NCBI RefSeq assembly: GCF_004299445.1
Contig: NZ_SCTC01000077.1
Coordinates: 1-64,000 of the forward strand
Direction: 5' to 3'
DNA length: 64,000 bases
DNA from: Phenylobacterium sp.
Lineage (GTDB): Bacteria > Pseudomonadota > Alphaproteobacteria > Caulobacterales > Caulobacteraceae
Below the pieces are notes generated by a model, which ran no database searches, was not told the origin of the DNA, and saw nothing but the letters and a program-made list of their open reading frames with translations. Both the position numbers and the translations under genes were made by a program. Shown here one piece after another: positions 1 through 7,957 of this stretch (its first letter is position 1; the number at the start of each line of letters is the position of its first letter).

Positions 1-2
1 CC

Positions 3-209
3 ACGCTCCAGGCCGGGACCACCGCTCTGGCGTCCGACGGCAACGGCTCCACCGTAATCATCGGCGGCGCGTCTAACCAGGCCACCCAGGTGGGCGCCAC
101 CGCCCTGCAGGCTCAGGTGAACATCCCCGATACGATCAAGGTCGCCCAGGGCGTACCGGTCCAGGTGTTCGTCGCCCGTGACCTCGACTTCGCCGCGGTC
201 ACCCGCTGA
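3..209 (+). CDS. virB10: VirB10/TrbI-family type IV secretion protein, C-terminal end (partial)
   Basis: The frame is open from the left edge and stops at 207-209. The translated tail contains NIPDTIKVAQGVPVQVFVAR followed by DLDF, which is the typical end of VirB10/TrbI/ComB10 proteins. These form the envelope-spanning scaffold of type IV secretion systems, with the C-terminal beta-barrel lining the outer-membrane pore. Only 68 residues are inside the window, so the rest cannot be judged. The next gene, a VirB11 ATPase, starts 7 bases later, which is the usual virB10-virB11 order and supports the call. The rest of the operon must lie to the left. Confidence 0.8.
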   Translation, partial: TLQAGTTALASDGNGSTVIIGGASNQATQVGATALQAQVNIPDTIKVAQGVPVQVFVARDLDFAAVTR

Positions 210-216
210 GCCGACC

Positions 217-1197
217 ATGAGCGCCAACGTCTATCTCTCGGCCTATCTGGCCCCCCTGGCGCCCTGGCTCTCGCGGCCGGACGTCACCGACGTACTGATC
301 AATCGGCCCGGCGAGGTGTGGGTCGAGACGACCGGCGGCGGCATGACCCGAGAGCCGGCCGACGAGCTGACCGAGACCGCGCTGCAGCGCCTGGCCCGCC
401 AGATCGCCGCCGCCAGCCACCAGGGCGTCAATCGCGAGCAGCCCCTGCTCTCGGCGACGCTGCCCGACGGTTCGCGCGTGCAGGTCGTTTCGCCGCCGGC
501 GACTCGCGGGGGCTTGGCGCTGGCAGTGCGCAAACACCTGATCTCGGACATGTCCGTGGGCGACCTGGCCCGCGACGGCCTGTTCGACACCGCCGCCCGC
601 ACCGACCCGGCCCGCGAGAAGGAGGTCGACGCCCAGCTCGAGGCCCTGCTGGCCGCCGGCGACATGGCCGCCTTCCTGAAGGCCGCCGTCCAGCGTCGCA
701 AGACCATCGTCATCTCGGGCGGCACCGGGAGCGGCAAGACCACCCTGCTGAACGCCCTGGTCAAGGAGATCGACCGCGGCGAGCGCCTCGTGGTGATCGA
801 GGACGCCCCCGAGGTGCGCCTGGATCATCCCAACAGCGTGGGCCTCGTGGCCGTGCGCGGCGAGCTGGGCGAGGCCAAGGTTGACGCCGACGCGCTGCTG
901 GCCGCGTCCCTTCGCTTGCGACCCGACCGCATCCTGCTGGGAGAGTTGCGCGGCAAGGAGGCCTTCGCCTTCCTTCGCGCCGTCAACAGCGGCCACCCTG
1001 GCTCGCTGACCACCATCCATGCCGACAGCCCGACCGGCGCGCTAGACCAGATCGCCCTGCTGGCCCTGACCTCCGGCGTCGACCTCGGTTGGGACAAGGT
1101 CCAGACCTACGTCAGTCGGGTGATCGATATCGTCGTTCAACTGGACCGCCTGGATGGCGCCCGCAGGGTCACCGAGGTGCTGTTCCGGCCCCGATGA
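217..1197 (+). CDS. virB11: VirB11-family type IV secretion ATPase
   Basis: This is a 326-residue cytoplasmic hexameric ATPase that would power pilus assembly and substrate transfer in a type IV secretion system. An N-terminal domain (about 1-150, with DVLINRPGEVWVE) is followed by a RecA-like domain with Walker A SGGTGSGKTTLLNAL, an Asp-box region VVIEDAPEV, Walker B-like RILLGELRG and the His-box SGHPGSLTTIHADSP. I chose the ATG at 217, not an in-frame upstream ATG at 178, because the latter lies inside the virB10 end and the family normally begins near MSANVYLSAYL. It is the last recognisable T4SS gene here. Confidence 0.93.
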   Translation: MSANVYLSAYLAPLAPWLSRPDVTDVLINRPGEVWVETTGGGMTREPADELTETALQRLARQIAAASHQGVNREQPLLSATLPDGSRVQVVSPPATRGGLALAVRKHLISDMSVGDLARDGLFDTAARTDPAREKEVDAQLEALLAAGDMAAFLKAAVQRRKTIVISGGTGSGKTTLLNALVKEIDRGERLVVIEDAPEVRLDHPNSVGLVAVRGELGEAKVDADALLAASLRLRPDRILLGELRGKEAFAFLRAVNSGHPGSLTTIHADSPTGALDQIALLALTSGVDLGWDKVQTYVSRVIDIVVQLDRLDGARRVTEVLFRPR

Positions 1198-1291
1198 CTC
1201 GCGCTTGGCGCGACTATGGGTCGCGCAAAAGATGACCCTTGGTTGCGGGAATGCGAACGAGTTCTCAACCAGACTTGCGTAAGGTTCGGGC

Positions 1292-1678
1292 ATGTCATCG
1301 CGGCCGATGCCCAATTTCTCCGAACGCAGGGTGGAGCCCCGCCTGCCGGCCAGCGCGCCTGGACGCGTCATGCACGGCGAGCGCCTCGCACTTTGGGCGG
1401 ATTGTCTGATCAAGGATCTGAGCGCGTCGGGCGCCAAGATCGAGCTTTCGCACTTCTACCGCCTCCCGCCTCGCTTCGTGCTGTTGCACTTCCACGAGGC
1501 CGTGGCGTTCGAGGTGGTGCTGAAGTGGCGTCGCGGCGACCTCGCCGGGATGGCGTTCGAGCATCGCCACCCACTGGACACCCTGGACGACCCGCGGCTT
1601 GCCCCCGTCGTCGAGGCCTGGCGGGCCCTGCAGCCCGGCCAGGGCCCCCGGCGGGGCGATCCTGGGATGATCGGCTAG
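1292..1678 (+). CDS. PilZ-domain protein (candidate c-di-GMP receptor)
   Basis: A 128-residue soluble protein. It shows the two PilZ signature elements: an arginine-rich N-terminal segment RRVEPRLPASAPGRV (RxxxR type, about residues 12-16) and the DLSASGAKIEL motif (DxSxxG type, about 43-53). PilZ domains bind cyclic di-GMP and regulate motility, polysaccharide production or the cell cycle. The gene sits alone between the T4SS end and a convergent DUF1501 gene, and its stop codon overlaps the end of that gene. What it controls cannot be told from context, although a polysaccharide locus begins a few kilobases away. Confidence 0.8.
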   Translation: MSSRPMPNFSERRVEPRLPASAPGRVMHGERLALWADCLIKDLSASGAKIELSHFYRLPPRFVLLHFHEAVAFEVVLKWRRGDLAGMAFEHRHPLDTLDDPRLAPVVEAWRALQPGQGPRRGDPGMIG

Positions 1679-3219
1679 ACGAACCCCAGGTACTTGGTCT
1701 GGAAGTTTCGCGCCCGCGGGAAGATCAGGTCGATGTCGCTGTCCGAGACCCCGAACCAGCGCCCCAGCGTCGCCCCGTACTGATCCACCGACGTTGTCGG
1801 GATCTGGGCGCCGCCCACGCCGTCCGGATTGTTGAAGCCCGCCACGTCGGCGCCGATCGTCGGATACTGTCCGTAGAAATCTCCGCCGTTCACGGCCCCA
1901 CCCATGATGAAGTGGTGGGCTCCCCAGGCGTGATCGGTGCCGTCGCCATTGGTCGCGAAGCTGCGCCCGAAGTCCGAGGCGGTGAACGTCGTCACCTGGT
2001 TGCGCCGATCGAGACCGCCCAGGTTCGCAAGCGCGCCGTCGAAATAGCTGAGCGCGTGCGCCACCTTGGCCAGCAGGTTGGGCTGGGTGGCGTTCTGGAA
2101 ATCGTGGGTGTCCCAGCCCCCCAGGCTGACGAAGAACACCTGCCGACGGACGCCCAGCGACGGCGCGGCTGCGATCATCCGCGCCACCGTCTGCAACTGC
2201 AGCGCCAGCGAATTGGTCTCGACCCGCGCCGTCAGGGGGTTGGTATACGCCGGCGCCGTCGCCACGCTCGTGACGGCCGACTGAGTGAAGGCGTTATTGA
2301 TGGTCGCCGACGCATTGAGCGAACGGGTGACCACCGATGAATAATCAGCGGCGAAGTTGCTGGTCAGGTTGGTTTCGGTGATCAGGTCCCGCACCCGAGC
2401 GGGTCCCAGGGACGAGCCGAACAGCGTCGACCCTTGCGCGCCTGTCACCACGACGGCCGGCTGCGTGCCGGTCGACAATTGGTACTGCACAACCGACTGG
2501 CCCGACAGGAACACCGCGTTTCCCGACGTCGAGATGGCGGTGAACAGTGTGTTCTGGCCGTTCATCCCCGCCATCAGGTCGGCGAACCGGCCGCCCCAGC
2601 CGGACTGGGCGCCCTCGGCGGACAGCGCCTGCCATGTCGACTGCTGGTCGTTGTGCGAGAACAGGCTGGTGGGCAGCGCGACCGACCGGGCCTGATACTG
2701 CGCCTTGGTCGTCGGCTGGATCAGCGGACCAACGTTCGCCAGGACCGCGAGCCGGTTCTGGCCGAACAGCGTCTGCAGCGACCCCATGAACGGGTGCAGG
2801 GCGAAGCTCCGGCTGGACGCGTTGGTGCCAGGCGGCACCGCCTGGGCGGTCCGAGGGGTGATCGGCAGCACCCCGCCCCAGGCCTCTGGGGAGCCCATGG
2901 TCGCGACCCGGCCCGTGACCGAATTGGTCTGCCCCACCGGCGTGGGCGCCGTGCCGACCGGCATAAGGGCGATCGGATCGGTCCCGGTGTTGCGGGTGTT
3001 AAAGTAGCGGGTCCACGAGTCCGTATCGGTCGCCAGGACCATGTTGTGGGCGTCGTTGCCGCCGAACAGGAACACGCAGACAAGGGCCTTGTAGTCCGCC
3101 GCGGACTGCCCCGCAGCCGAGCCGGCCGCCGCCAGTTGCAGGGCCAGAGGCGCGCCCACTCCCAGGGCCGAAAAGGCGCCGCCCACGCGCAGGAAGTGGC
3201 GTCGATCCATCGGGCTCAT
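1675..3219 (-). CDS. DUF1501 family exported protein
   Basis: A 514-residue protein with a twin-arginine leader (DRRHFLRVGG near residues 5-14, followed by a hydrophobic stretch ending AAAGSAAGQSA), so Tat export to the periplasm is likely. The body matches DUF1501, a family related to the alkaline phosphatase/sulfatase fold: VCVFLFGGNDAHNMV near the start and VSLGGWDTHDFQ and TASDFGRSFATNGDGTDHAWG later. Its biochemical activity is not established. The start ATG overlaps the stop of the DUF1800 gene upstream (ATGA), so the two are translationally coupled. DUF1501/DUF1800 pairs are widespread. An alternative start is three codons in (MDRRHF). Confidence 0.85.
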   Translation of the reverse strand: MSPMDRRHFLRVGGAFSALGVGAPLALQLAAAGSAAGQSAADYKALVCVFLFGGNDAHNMVLATDTDSWTRYFNTRNTGTDPIALMPVGTAPTPVGQTNSVTGRVATMGSPEAWGGVLPITPRTAQAVPPGTNASSRSFALHPFMGSLQTLFGQNRLAVLANVGPLIQPTTKAQYQARSVALPTSLFSHNDQQSTWQALSAEGAQSGWGGRFADLMAGMNGQNTLFTAISTSGNAVFLSGQSVVQYQLSTGTQPAVVVTGAQGSTLFGSSLGPARVRDLITETNLTSNFAADYSSVVTRSLNASATINNAFTQSAVTSVATAPAYTNPLTARVETNSLALQLQTVARMIAAAPSLGVRRQVFFVSLGGWDTHDFQNATQPNLLAKVAHALSYFDGALANLGGLDRRNQVTTFTASDFGRSFATNGDGTDHAWGAHHFIMGGAVNGGDFYGQYPTIGADVAGFNNPDGVGGAQIPTTSVDQYGATLGRWFGVSDSDIDLIFPRARNFQTKYLGFV

Positions 3220-4883
3220 CGCTGCACCAGGTATTCGGGCGAAGCCATCGACATATAGATCGCCAGCTTCACGCGGTTGGTTAGCGCCGTGGTCTGATTG
3301 GTCGTCGGCACGTTGATCGCGGACACCGCCTCGACGATGCGCGACCGTGTCGAGGGTGACATCCGTCCACTCAGCAGGATCAGGTTCATCCGGTCGACCA
3401 GCACGCCGGCGTCGTTGGCCAGGGCGATCTCGGCCGCGTAGTTGGGGCGCACGTCGCGGACGCCGTTCGACGCGGTCCCGATCCCGGCGTCGATCGTGGT
3501 CTGCATAGTGTTGAGATAGCCGGCGACCGTGATCTCATCGACGATCTGGAACTCGGGCGCCACGAGGCCCGCCGCACCCACCCGCGAATTCGGCGGCGAA
3601 TAGCCTGGCCGGAAGAAGTTGAACACCGAAGGCGACGTCAGTGCTGACTGGCCCAGCGATGTGTTCGCGCTGGTCGTCGTGATCAGCCAGTCGCCCGACG
3701 ACGAGGTCGCCCCGAAGGCCCGGGCCCAGTGCGCCATCCGTACGACGGGCTCGCGCACCTTTCCGAAGTTGACGCCGTTCGAGACCGTCGCGCTACGGGC
3801 CTCCTCGTCCAGTAGAATGGCGCGGACAACGGCGGCCATGTCGCCGCGCACACCCCTGCCGTTGTTGTTGAACACCGTCGCCACCCGCGCCACGTAGGCC
3901 GGGCTAGGATTGCTGGTCACCAGCCGCTGGATCAGCTGCTTGCCGATGAACGGTCCGACATTCGGGTGGTTGAACAGGGTGTCCAGGGCGATCCGCAGGT
4001 CGCCGGCCGGATCCGAGACCGTGGAGGCCGGAATCACGGTCCCCAGGAACGCCTTGCTGCTCGTCGAGTGGAACTGGGGATACGGGATCATCGAGCGCGT
4101 GACCGCTTCCGGCGGCAGGTTCCCGCCCCGGAACGTCGTGTTCGACGGCGCGCTGGAGAAATAGCTGTAGCCGGTGAACACCTTGGCCAGGCCGCTGATG
4201 TCGTCGGCGGTGTAGGTCGGGATCGGCCGGCCCGAGAGGTCTGTCTTCTGCGTGCCGTCGAGGTTCAGCTGGTAAAGCCCGATGGTCATCAACTGCATGA
4301 CCTCGCGGGCGTAGTTCTCGTCGGGCTGGCGTCCGGTGGCCGGATCCTCCTTCTGGTTGCCCAGCCACGTGAGGTAGACCCCCATCTGCGGATGGAGCGT
4401 CACCTGCTCGAGCAGGGTCCGGAAGTTCCCGAAGGCGTTGGCGCCCAGCATGTCGTAGTAGGCGCCGGCGCCGCGGTAGGACACGTTGGAGTCCGCCAGC
4501 GAGATCACGAAGATCTCGGACAGCGCCAGCTTCATCCGCTGGCGCAACTGGTCCGGCCCGGTCACCGCCTGACGCCAGTACGAATAGTAGAATTCAGAGT
4601 TGCTGGGCGACACGCCGGTCGCGACCCGAGCGTCGATCTCGGCCAGGTGGCTGGTCGGCGCCGGCGTCGTCATCTGCTGGTCGATCCACTGGGAGTATCC
4701 CAGCGCGCGCACCTTGCTGATCTCGCTCTCGGTGGGGCCGTAACTGGCCTGGGCCAGGAACCGCGAGGCCTCGACGGCTGTCGGCGGAGCGGTGTTGTCG
4801 GCGCCGGTCCCACGCGCGCCGCTGCACGCGGAGAGGGCCAGCGCCGCCAGGACGCCAAGCCCGCGCAACCACCTGCGCGGCAT
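3216..4883 (-). CDS. DUF1800 family lipoprotein
   Basis: A 555-residue protein beginning MPRRWLRGLGVLAALALSAC. The LSAC lipobox predicts a lipoprotein anchored outside the inner membrane. The DUF1800 body runs over almost the full length (ASRFLAQASYGPTESEI, QLRQRMKLALSEIFVIS, PDENYAREVMQLMTIGLYQLN, HPNVGPFIGKQLIQRLVTSNPSP). I chose the ATG at 4883 because it has GGGGGA just upstream and gives a clean signal peptide; a GTG 30 bases earlier would add a non-hydrophobic extension. It is followed directly by the overlapping DUF1501 gene. Function is unknown; the pair is presumed to act together in the periplasm. Confidence 0.85.
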   Translation of the reverse strand: MPRRWLRGLGVLAALALSACSGARGTGADNTAPPTAVEASRFLAQASYGPTESEISKVRALGYSQWIDQQMTTPAPTSHLAEIDARVATGVSPSNSEFYYSYWRQAVTGPDQLRQRMKLALSEIFVISLADSNVSYRGAGAYYDMLGANAFGNFRTLLEQVTLHPQMGVYLTWLGNQKEDPATGRQPDENYAREVMQLMTIGLYQLNLDGTQKTDLSGRPIPTYTADDISGLAKVFTGYSYFSSAPSNTTFRGGNLPPEAVTRSMIPYPQFHSTSSKAFLGTVIPASTVSDPAGDLRIALDTLFNHPNVGPFIGKQLIQRLVTSNPSPAYVARVATVFNNNGRGVRGDMAAVVRAILLDEEARSATVSNGVNFGKVREPVVRMAHWARAFGATSSSGDWLITTTSANTSLGQSALTSPSVFNFFRPGYSPPNSRVGAAGLVAPEFQIVDEITVAGYLNTMQTTIDAGIGTASNGVRDVRPNYAAEIALANDAGVLVDRMNLILLSGRMSPSTRSRIVEAVSAINVPTTNQTTALTNRVKLAIYMSMASPEYLVQR

Positions 4884-4938
4884 CGAATCCCCCACGTGTA
4901 ACGCCCCTTCCACTTAAGCTTGCCGGGCCGGCAGGCCC

Positions 4939-4964
4939 GTGTACACCCGTCTAGTATACGACGG
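4939..4964. promoter_or_regulatory. Palindromic intergenic elements between divergent genes
   Basis: The 185-base gap between the divergent DUF1800 gene and the RTX gene contains the perfect 8-base palindrome GTGTACAC (4939-4946). Directly after it is an inverted repeat with 5-base arms CCGTC (4947-4951) and GACGG (4960-4964) around an AT-rich centre. Such a layout could be an operator for the divergent pair, but no cognate regulator is adjacent and the arms are short. Confidence 0.3.
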
Positions 4965-5018
4965 ATGCGACTTATTGGCTTCCACGGCTGGTCAAGCTCT
5001 CTCCGTCGGAACTGGTGA

Positions 5019-5046
5019 TTGTGCGCGTGTAAGAGCCAGCTAGGAT
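5019..5046 (+). promoter_or_regulatory. Weak candidate promoter for the RTX gene
   Basis: TTGTGC (5019-5024) and TAGGAT (5041-5046) are separated by 16 bases and sit 22 bases upstream of the ATG at 5069. The spacing and partial match to -35/-10 consensus are suggestive only. An AGGA ribosome-binding sequence precedes the ATG. Confidence 0.25.
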
Positions 5047-5068
5047 CGCGCAGGGCAGGAAACCGGGC

Positions 5069-6085
5069 ATGGCCACATTCACCGCGGGCGCGATCGGCGT
5101 CGACTTCGACATTCTGGACCTCGGGCCCCTCGCCCTGGCCCCGATCGCCGGGGCCACCCCCACGTCGGTCGCCCTGAACCTCGCCGGCGTTTCGACCCAG
5201 CTTTATGGAGTCGGCTTCACCTTCGGCGCGTCCGGGCCGCCCACCACCGGGACGATCCAGCGAATCATCGTGGGCGTCGACGCGGGCACAGTCTACGACA
5301 TCGCCGGCGTCTCGATCTCGGCGACCACCTTCCGTAACTGGGTCGCGACAGGAGACAACGCGTCGGCCAAGGCCGGCATCTTCGCGGGCTCTGATCTGTT
5401 CACCGGTTCAGGCGTCGACGACCGCCTGAGGGCCTATGCCGGCGCCGACACCCTGAACGGCGGCGGCGGGGCCGATGTTCTCGATGGCGGCGATGGCGAC
5501 GACCAGGTTTTCGGCGGGACCGGCGCCGACACCATCGTCGATCCCACCGGCTCGAACTACCTGCGCGGCGAGGATGGCGACGACTACATCGTGGGTGGCG
5601 TTGGTTTCGACGACATCAACGGAAACATGGGCGCCGACACCGCCGATGGCGGGCCGGGCGACGACTGGGTCGTGGGCGGCAAGGACAACGACCTGCTCTA
5701 CGGCGATACCGGCAATGATCTCGTCTACGGCAACCTCGGCGACGACGTCCTGTTCGGCGGCGACGGCGCCGACACCATGCGGGGCGGCCAGGCCAATGAC
5801 AGCCTGTCGGGCGGGGCCGGCAATGACTTCGTCTCGGGCGACCGTGGCGAAGACACGATGACCGGCGGCACGGGCGCCGACATCTTCCATTCGTCGAACG
5901 AAGTCGGCACGGATCGCGTGCTCGACTTCAGCCTGGCCGAGGGCGACCGGGTTATGCTGGATCCGGGCACGACGTTCAGTGTCGCGGTCGTGGGCGGCGA
6001 CACCGTGATCACCGTCACCGGCGGGCAGATCATCCTCGTCGGCGTGACGACGCCCCTGCCGGCCGGAACCATCTTCGGCGCCTGA
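5069..6085 (+). CDS. RTX (haemolysin-type calcium-binding repeat) protein
   Basis: A 338-residue protein without a Sec signal peptide. Residues about 1-115 form a domain I do not recognise. Residues about 125-275 are a run of glycine- and aspartate-rich nonapeptides of GGxGxDxxx type (GGGGADVLDGGDGDDQVFGG, GGAGNDFVSGD). The C-terminus (DRVLDFSLAEGDRVMLDPG) is the usual cap of RTX blocks and would hold a type I secretion signal. Calcium-driven folding outside the cell is expected. No type I transporter is in the window. It could be a surface or matrix protein; no enzymatic domain is visible. Confidence 0.8.
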   Translation: MATFTAGAIGVDFDILDLGPLALAPIAGATPTSVALNLAGVSTQLYGVGFTFGASGPPTTGTIQRIIVGVDAGTVYDIAGVSISATTFRNWVATGDNASAKAGIFAGSDLFTGSGVDDRLRAYAGADTLNGGGGADVLDGGDGDDQVFGGTGADTIVDPTGSNYLRGEDGDDYIVGGVGFDDINGNMGADTADGGPGDDWVVGGKDNDLLYGDTGNDLVYGNLGDDVLFGGDGADTMRGGQANDSLSGGAGNDFVSGDRGEDTMTGGTGADIFHSSNEVGTDRVLDFSLAEGDRVMLDPGTTFSVAVVGGDTVITVTGGQIILVGVTTPLPAGTIFGA

Positions 6086-6092
6086 GGCGCCG
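6076..6092. terminator. Stem-loop spanning the RTX stop codon (possible bidirectional terminator)
   Basis: Seven-base arms CGGCGCC (6076-6082) and GGCGCCG (6086-6092) pair perfectly around a three-base loop that is exactly the TGA stop of the RTX gene. It lies between two convergent genes whose stops are 9 bases apart. There is no T-run on either side, so intrinsic termination would be weak. Confidence 0.4.
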
Positions 6093-6094
6093 CG

Positions 6095-7516
6095 CTACGC
6101 CGTTAGATGATTGGCCAGCCGCAGGCTCAACTGCACGATCGGCAAGGTCGGGTTCGAATGCCCGCCCGAGGCGAACACCGCGGCCCCCGCCACGTACAGG
6201 TTCTTCGAGCCGTAGACCTTCAGGTTGCGGTCGACCACGCCGGTGGTGGGGCTGTCTGACATCCGCGCGCCGCCCATGTGGTGGTGGCCCGCCAGTTCGT
6301 CGTCCTTCGGATAGTCGCCACGCCCCAGCACCCAGTCGTCCAGCTTCAGGCGGCCCAGCTTGCGGGCCATCAGCCACTCGTTGAACTGTCCGGTGGTGGC
6401 CGTCAGGGTCCTGCGCTCGAGCGGGCTCTTGCGCCAGGTCAGGACGGTCGACGGAATGCCGAACCGGTCGCGGGACTTGGTCGACAGCGTGATCCCGTTC
6501 TCCAGCCTGGGTCCCTGCTCCCATGCCGCGCGCAGCTTCACCCCGCACACCAGGTTCTCGCCCATCAGTTCCGACGCCCATGAGCCTACGGCCGGCGCCA
6601 CGCACATAAGGTCCTTGACCAGTCGCTTGGCTGCGCTGGGGCTCAGCGGTTCGAACCGCAGTCCGCAGTTCAGCACGCCCAGCTCGGCCTGCTTCTGCGG
6701 CGTCAGCGAGAAGAACCGGCGCTTGCCCGGCAGACCGAAGTCCACCAACGCCGCTCCGATCGTGAAATGCGGGTGTTCCATCCAGTAGCGGCCCACCGGC
6801 GCGCCCTTGGCGTACAGCTGCCCGTTGTTGCGCGAATTGTGCCACAGCAGCTGCCGGCTGTTCTCGATCCCGCCCATCGCGAAGACGTACTTTCCGGCGA
6901 CGATGTCCAGCTTCTTGCCGGTGTAGGACTGGAACGTCGCGTTGACGACCTGGCCGCCGCTCACCTTCACGTCGGTGAGGTTGGCGTTCACGAACAGGGC
7001 GATGTTCTTAGAGTCGGTCAGCGTCTTGCGGTACTTCGTCCCGAAACGGGTCGGTGGCGAGAACGAGAAGTAGACCTCCTGGATACCCTGCTTCGTCGAC
7101 AGATGCCGGGTGGCCCGCGGCGGCTTGATGTCGAGGATCGTGCAGGCCGGCGCCAGGTATGGATCCAGGTCGGACTTGCTGATCGGCCAGTGGGCCAGCG
7201 GGTTGATGCGGTCTTTCCGGCGGAAGTCGACCTCTTCCAGGGTGTGACACCACCCGGCCCAGTGGCCGCTGGTTCCGCCCAGGTAGCGCAGGCGGGTCGC
7301 CATCAGGTCGAAGTAGGGATCGCCGACGGTCTCGCCGGAATAGCAGCCCTGGGATTCCTCGCTCAGCTCGAAACCGCCGGCCTCGCAGAGCGCGACGCGC
7401 TTGCCCTTCTTCGCGAGTTCCAGCGACAGCGAGATGCCCGCCGGGCCCGACCCCACGACGCAGACATCGAACGTCTGCGCGGTCGGGGGCGCATTGATAT
7501 TCAGATCGGTCAGCAT
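6095..7516 (-). CDS. GMC family FAD-dependent oxidoreductase
   Basis: A 473-residue flavoprotein. The Rossmann FAD-binding motif is near the N-terminus (FDVCVVGSGPAGISLSLELA, about 16-36) with the following acidic residue in VALCEAGG. The GMC C-terminal domain ends with HHMGGARMSDSPTTGVVDRN and then NLYVAGAAVFASGGHSNPT, which carries the usual catalytic His region and FAD contact. It probably oxidises an alcohol or sugar; the substrate is unknown. No signal peptide is seen. A 42-codon gene lies 9 bases upstream in the same direction and is likely a small partner. Its position next to a beta-helix lipoprotein and a flippase suggests a link to polysaccharide metabolism. Confidence 0.85.
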   Translation of the reverse strand: MLTDLNINAPPTAQTFDVCVVGSGPAGISLSLELAKKGKRVALCEAGGFELSEESQGCYSGETVGDPYFDLMATRLRYLGGTSGHWAGWCHTLEEVDFRRKDRINPLAHWPISKSDLDPYLAPACTILDIKPPRATRHLSTKQGIQEVYFSFSPPTRFGTKYRKTLTDSKNIALFVNANLTDVKVSGGQVVNATFQSYTGKKLDIVAGKYVFAMGGIENSRQLLWHNSRNNGQLYAKGAPVGRYWMEHPHFTIGAALVDFGLPGKRRFFSLTPQKQAELGVLNCGLRFEPLSPSAAKRLVKDLMCVAPAVGSWASELMGENLVCGVKLRAAWEQGPRLENGITLSTKSRDRFGIPSTVLTWRKSPLERRTLTATTGQFNEWLMARKLGRLKLDDWVLGRGDYPKDDELAGHHHMGGARMSDSPTTGVVDRNLKVYGSKNLYVAGAAVFASGGHSNPTLPIVQLSLRLANHLTA

Positions 7517-7525
7517 GGCTCGCCC

Positions 7526-7654
7526 CTAGAGATCTTCAGGCTTCAGGATCCAGCCATTCTTTTCGACGTACTTGGAGCCGACGCCGAAGTGCCGAAGGAG
7601 CCCCAGCGACAGCGGGACAAGCATCGCGAACAGGAAGAACTGCCGTCGCTTCAT
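7526..7654 (-). CDS. 42-residue membrane/exported small protein upstream of the GMC oxidoreductase
   Basis: The peptide begins MKRRQFFLFAMLVPLSLGLL: two arginines followed by a hydrophobic stretch, so a membrane anchor or Tat-like leader, then a short polar tail (HFGVGSKYVEKNGWILKPEDL). The ATG at 7654 has AAAGGA at a good distance; a longer in-frame extension upstream has no such support. It is 9 bases from the oxidoreductase and so almost certainly co-transcribed. I do not recognise a family. A small membrane-tethering or leader-carrying subunit for the oxidoreductase is the simplest idea, but that is inference. Confidence 0.6.
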   Translation of the reverse strand: MKRRQFFLFAMLVPLSLGLLRHFGVGSKYVEKNGWILKPEDL

Positions 7655-7957
7655 TTCACGATTTCCTTTCGGGCTTCCACCAGGACGCTTCATGCAAACC
7701 TTCACCGGCCATCGACGATCCAGGCTCCCCGCCAACTATGAGGTCGTCGCGCTGGAAGGCTCGTCGGCCCGCCTCGGGGATACGCCTCCGTCGTCGCACC
7801 GGTCAACAACGGGCGCTCTCGACGGCCACCGCAGTAAAGGCGATTCGCGTCGGGCGCGCGCCGCCTTGAATCGGCGCCCCCTACCGGGCAGAAAGCGTCC
7901 CTGTGTCGGCGGCGCGACTCCGCGCTGGATGGCGAGCACGGGACAGGGTCCGACCCG
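7655..7957. other. 303-base divergent intergenic region
   Basis: This gap lies between the leftward small-protein/GMC operon and the rightward beta-helix gene, so it should hold both promoters. Overlapping open frames in it look like chance products of high GC. I see no convincing -35/-10 pair, terminator, repeat or RNA element. Confidence 0.5.
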
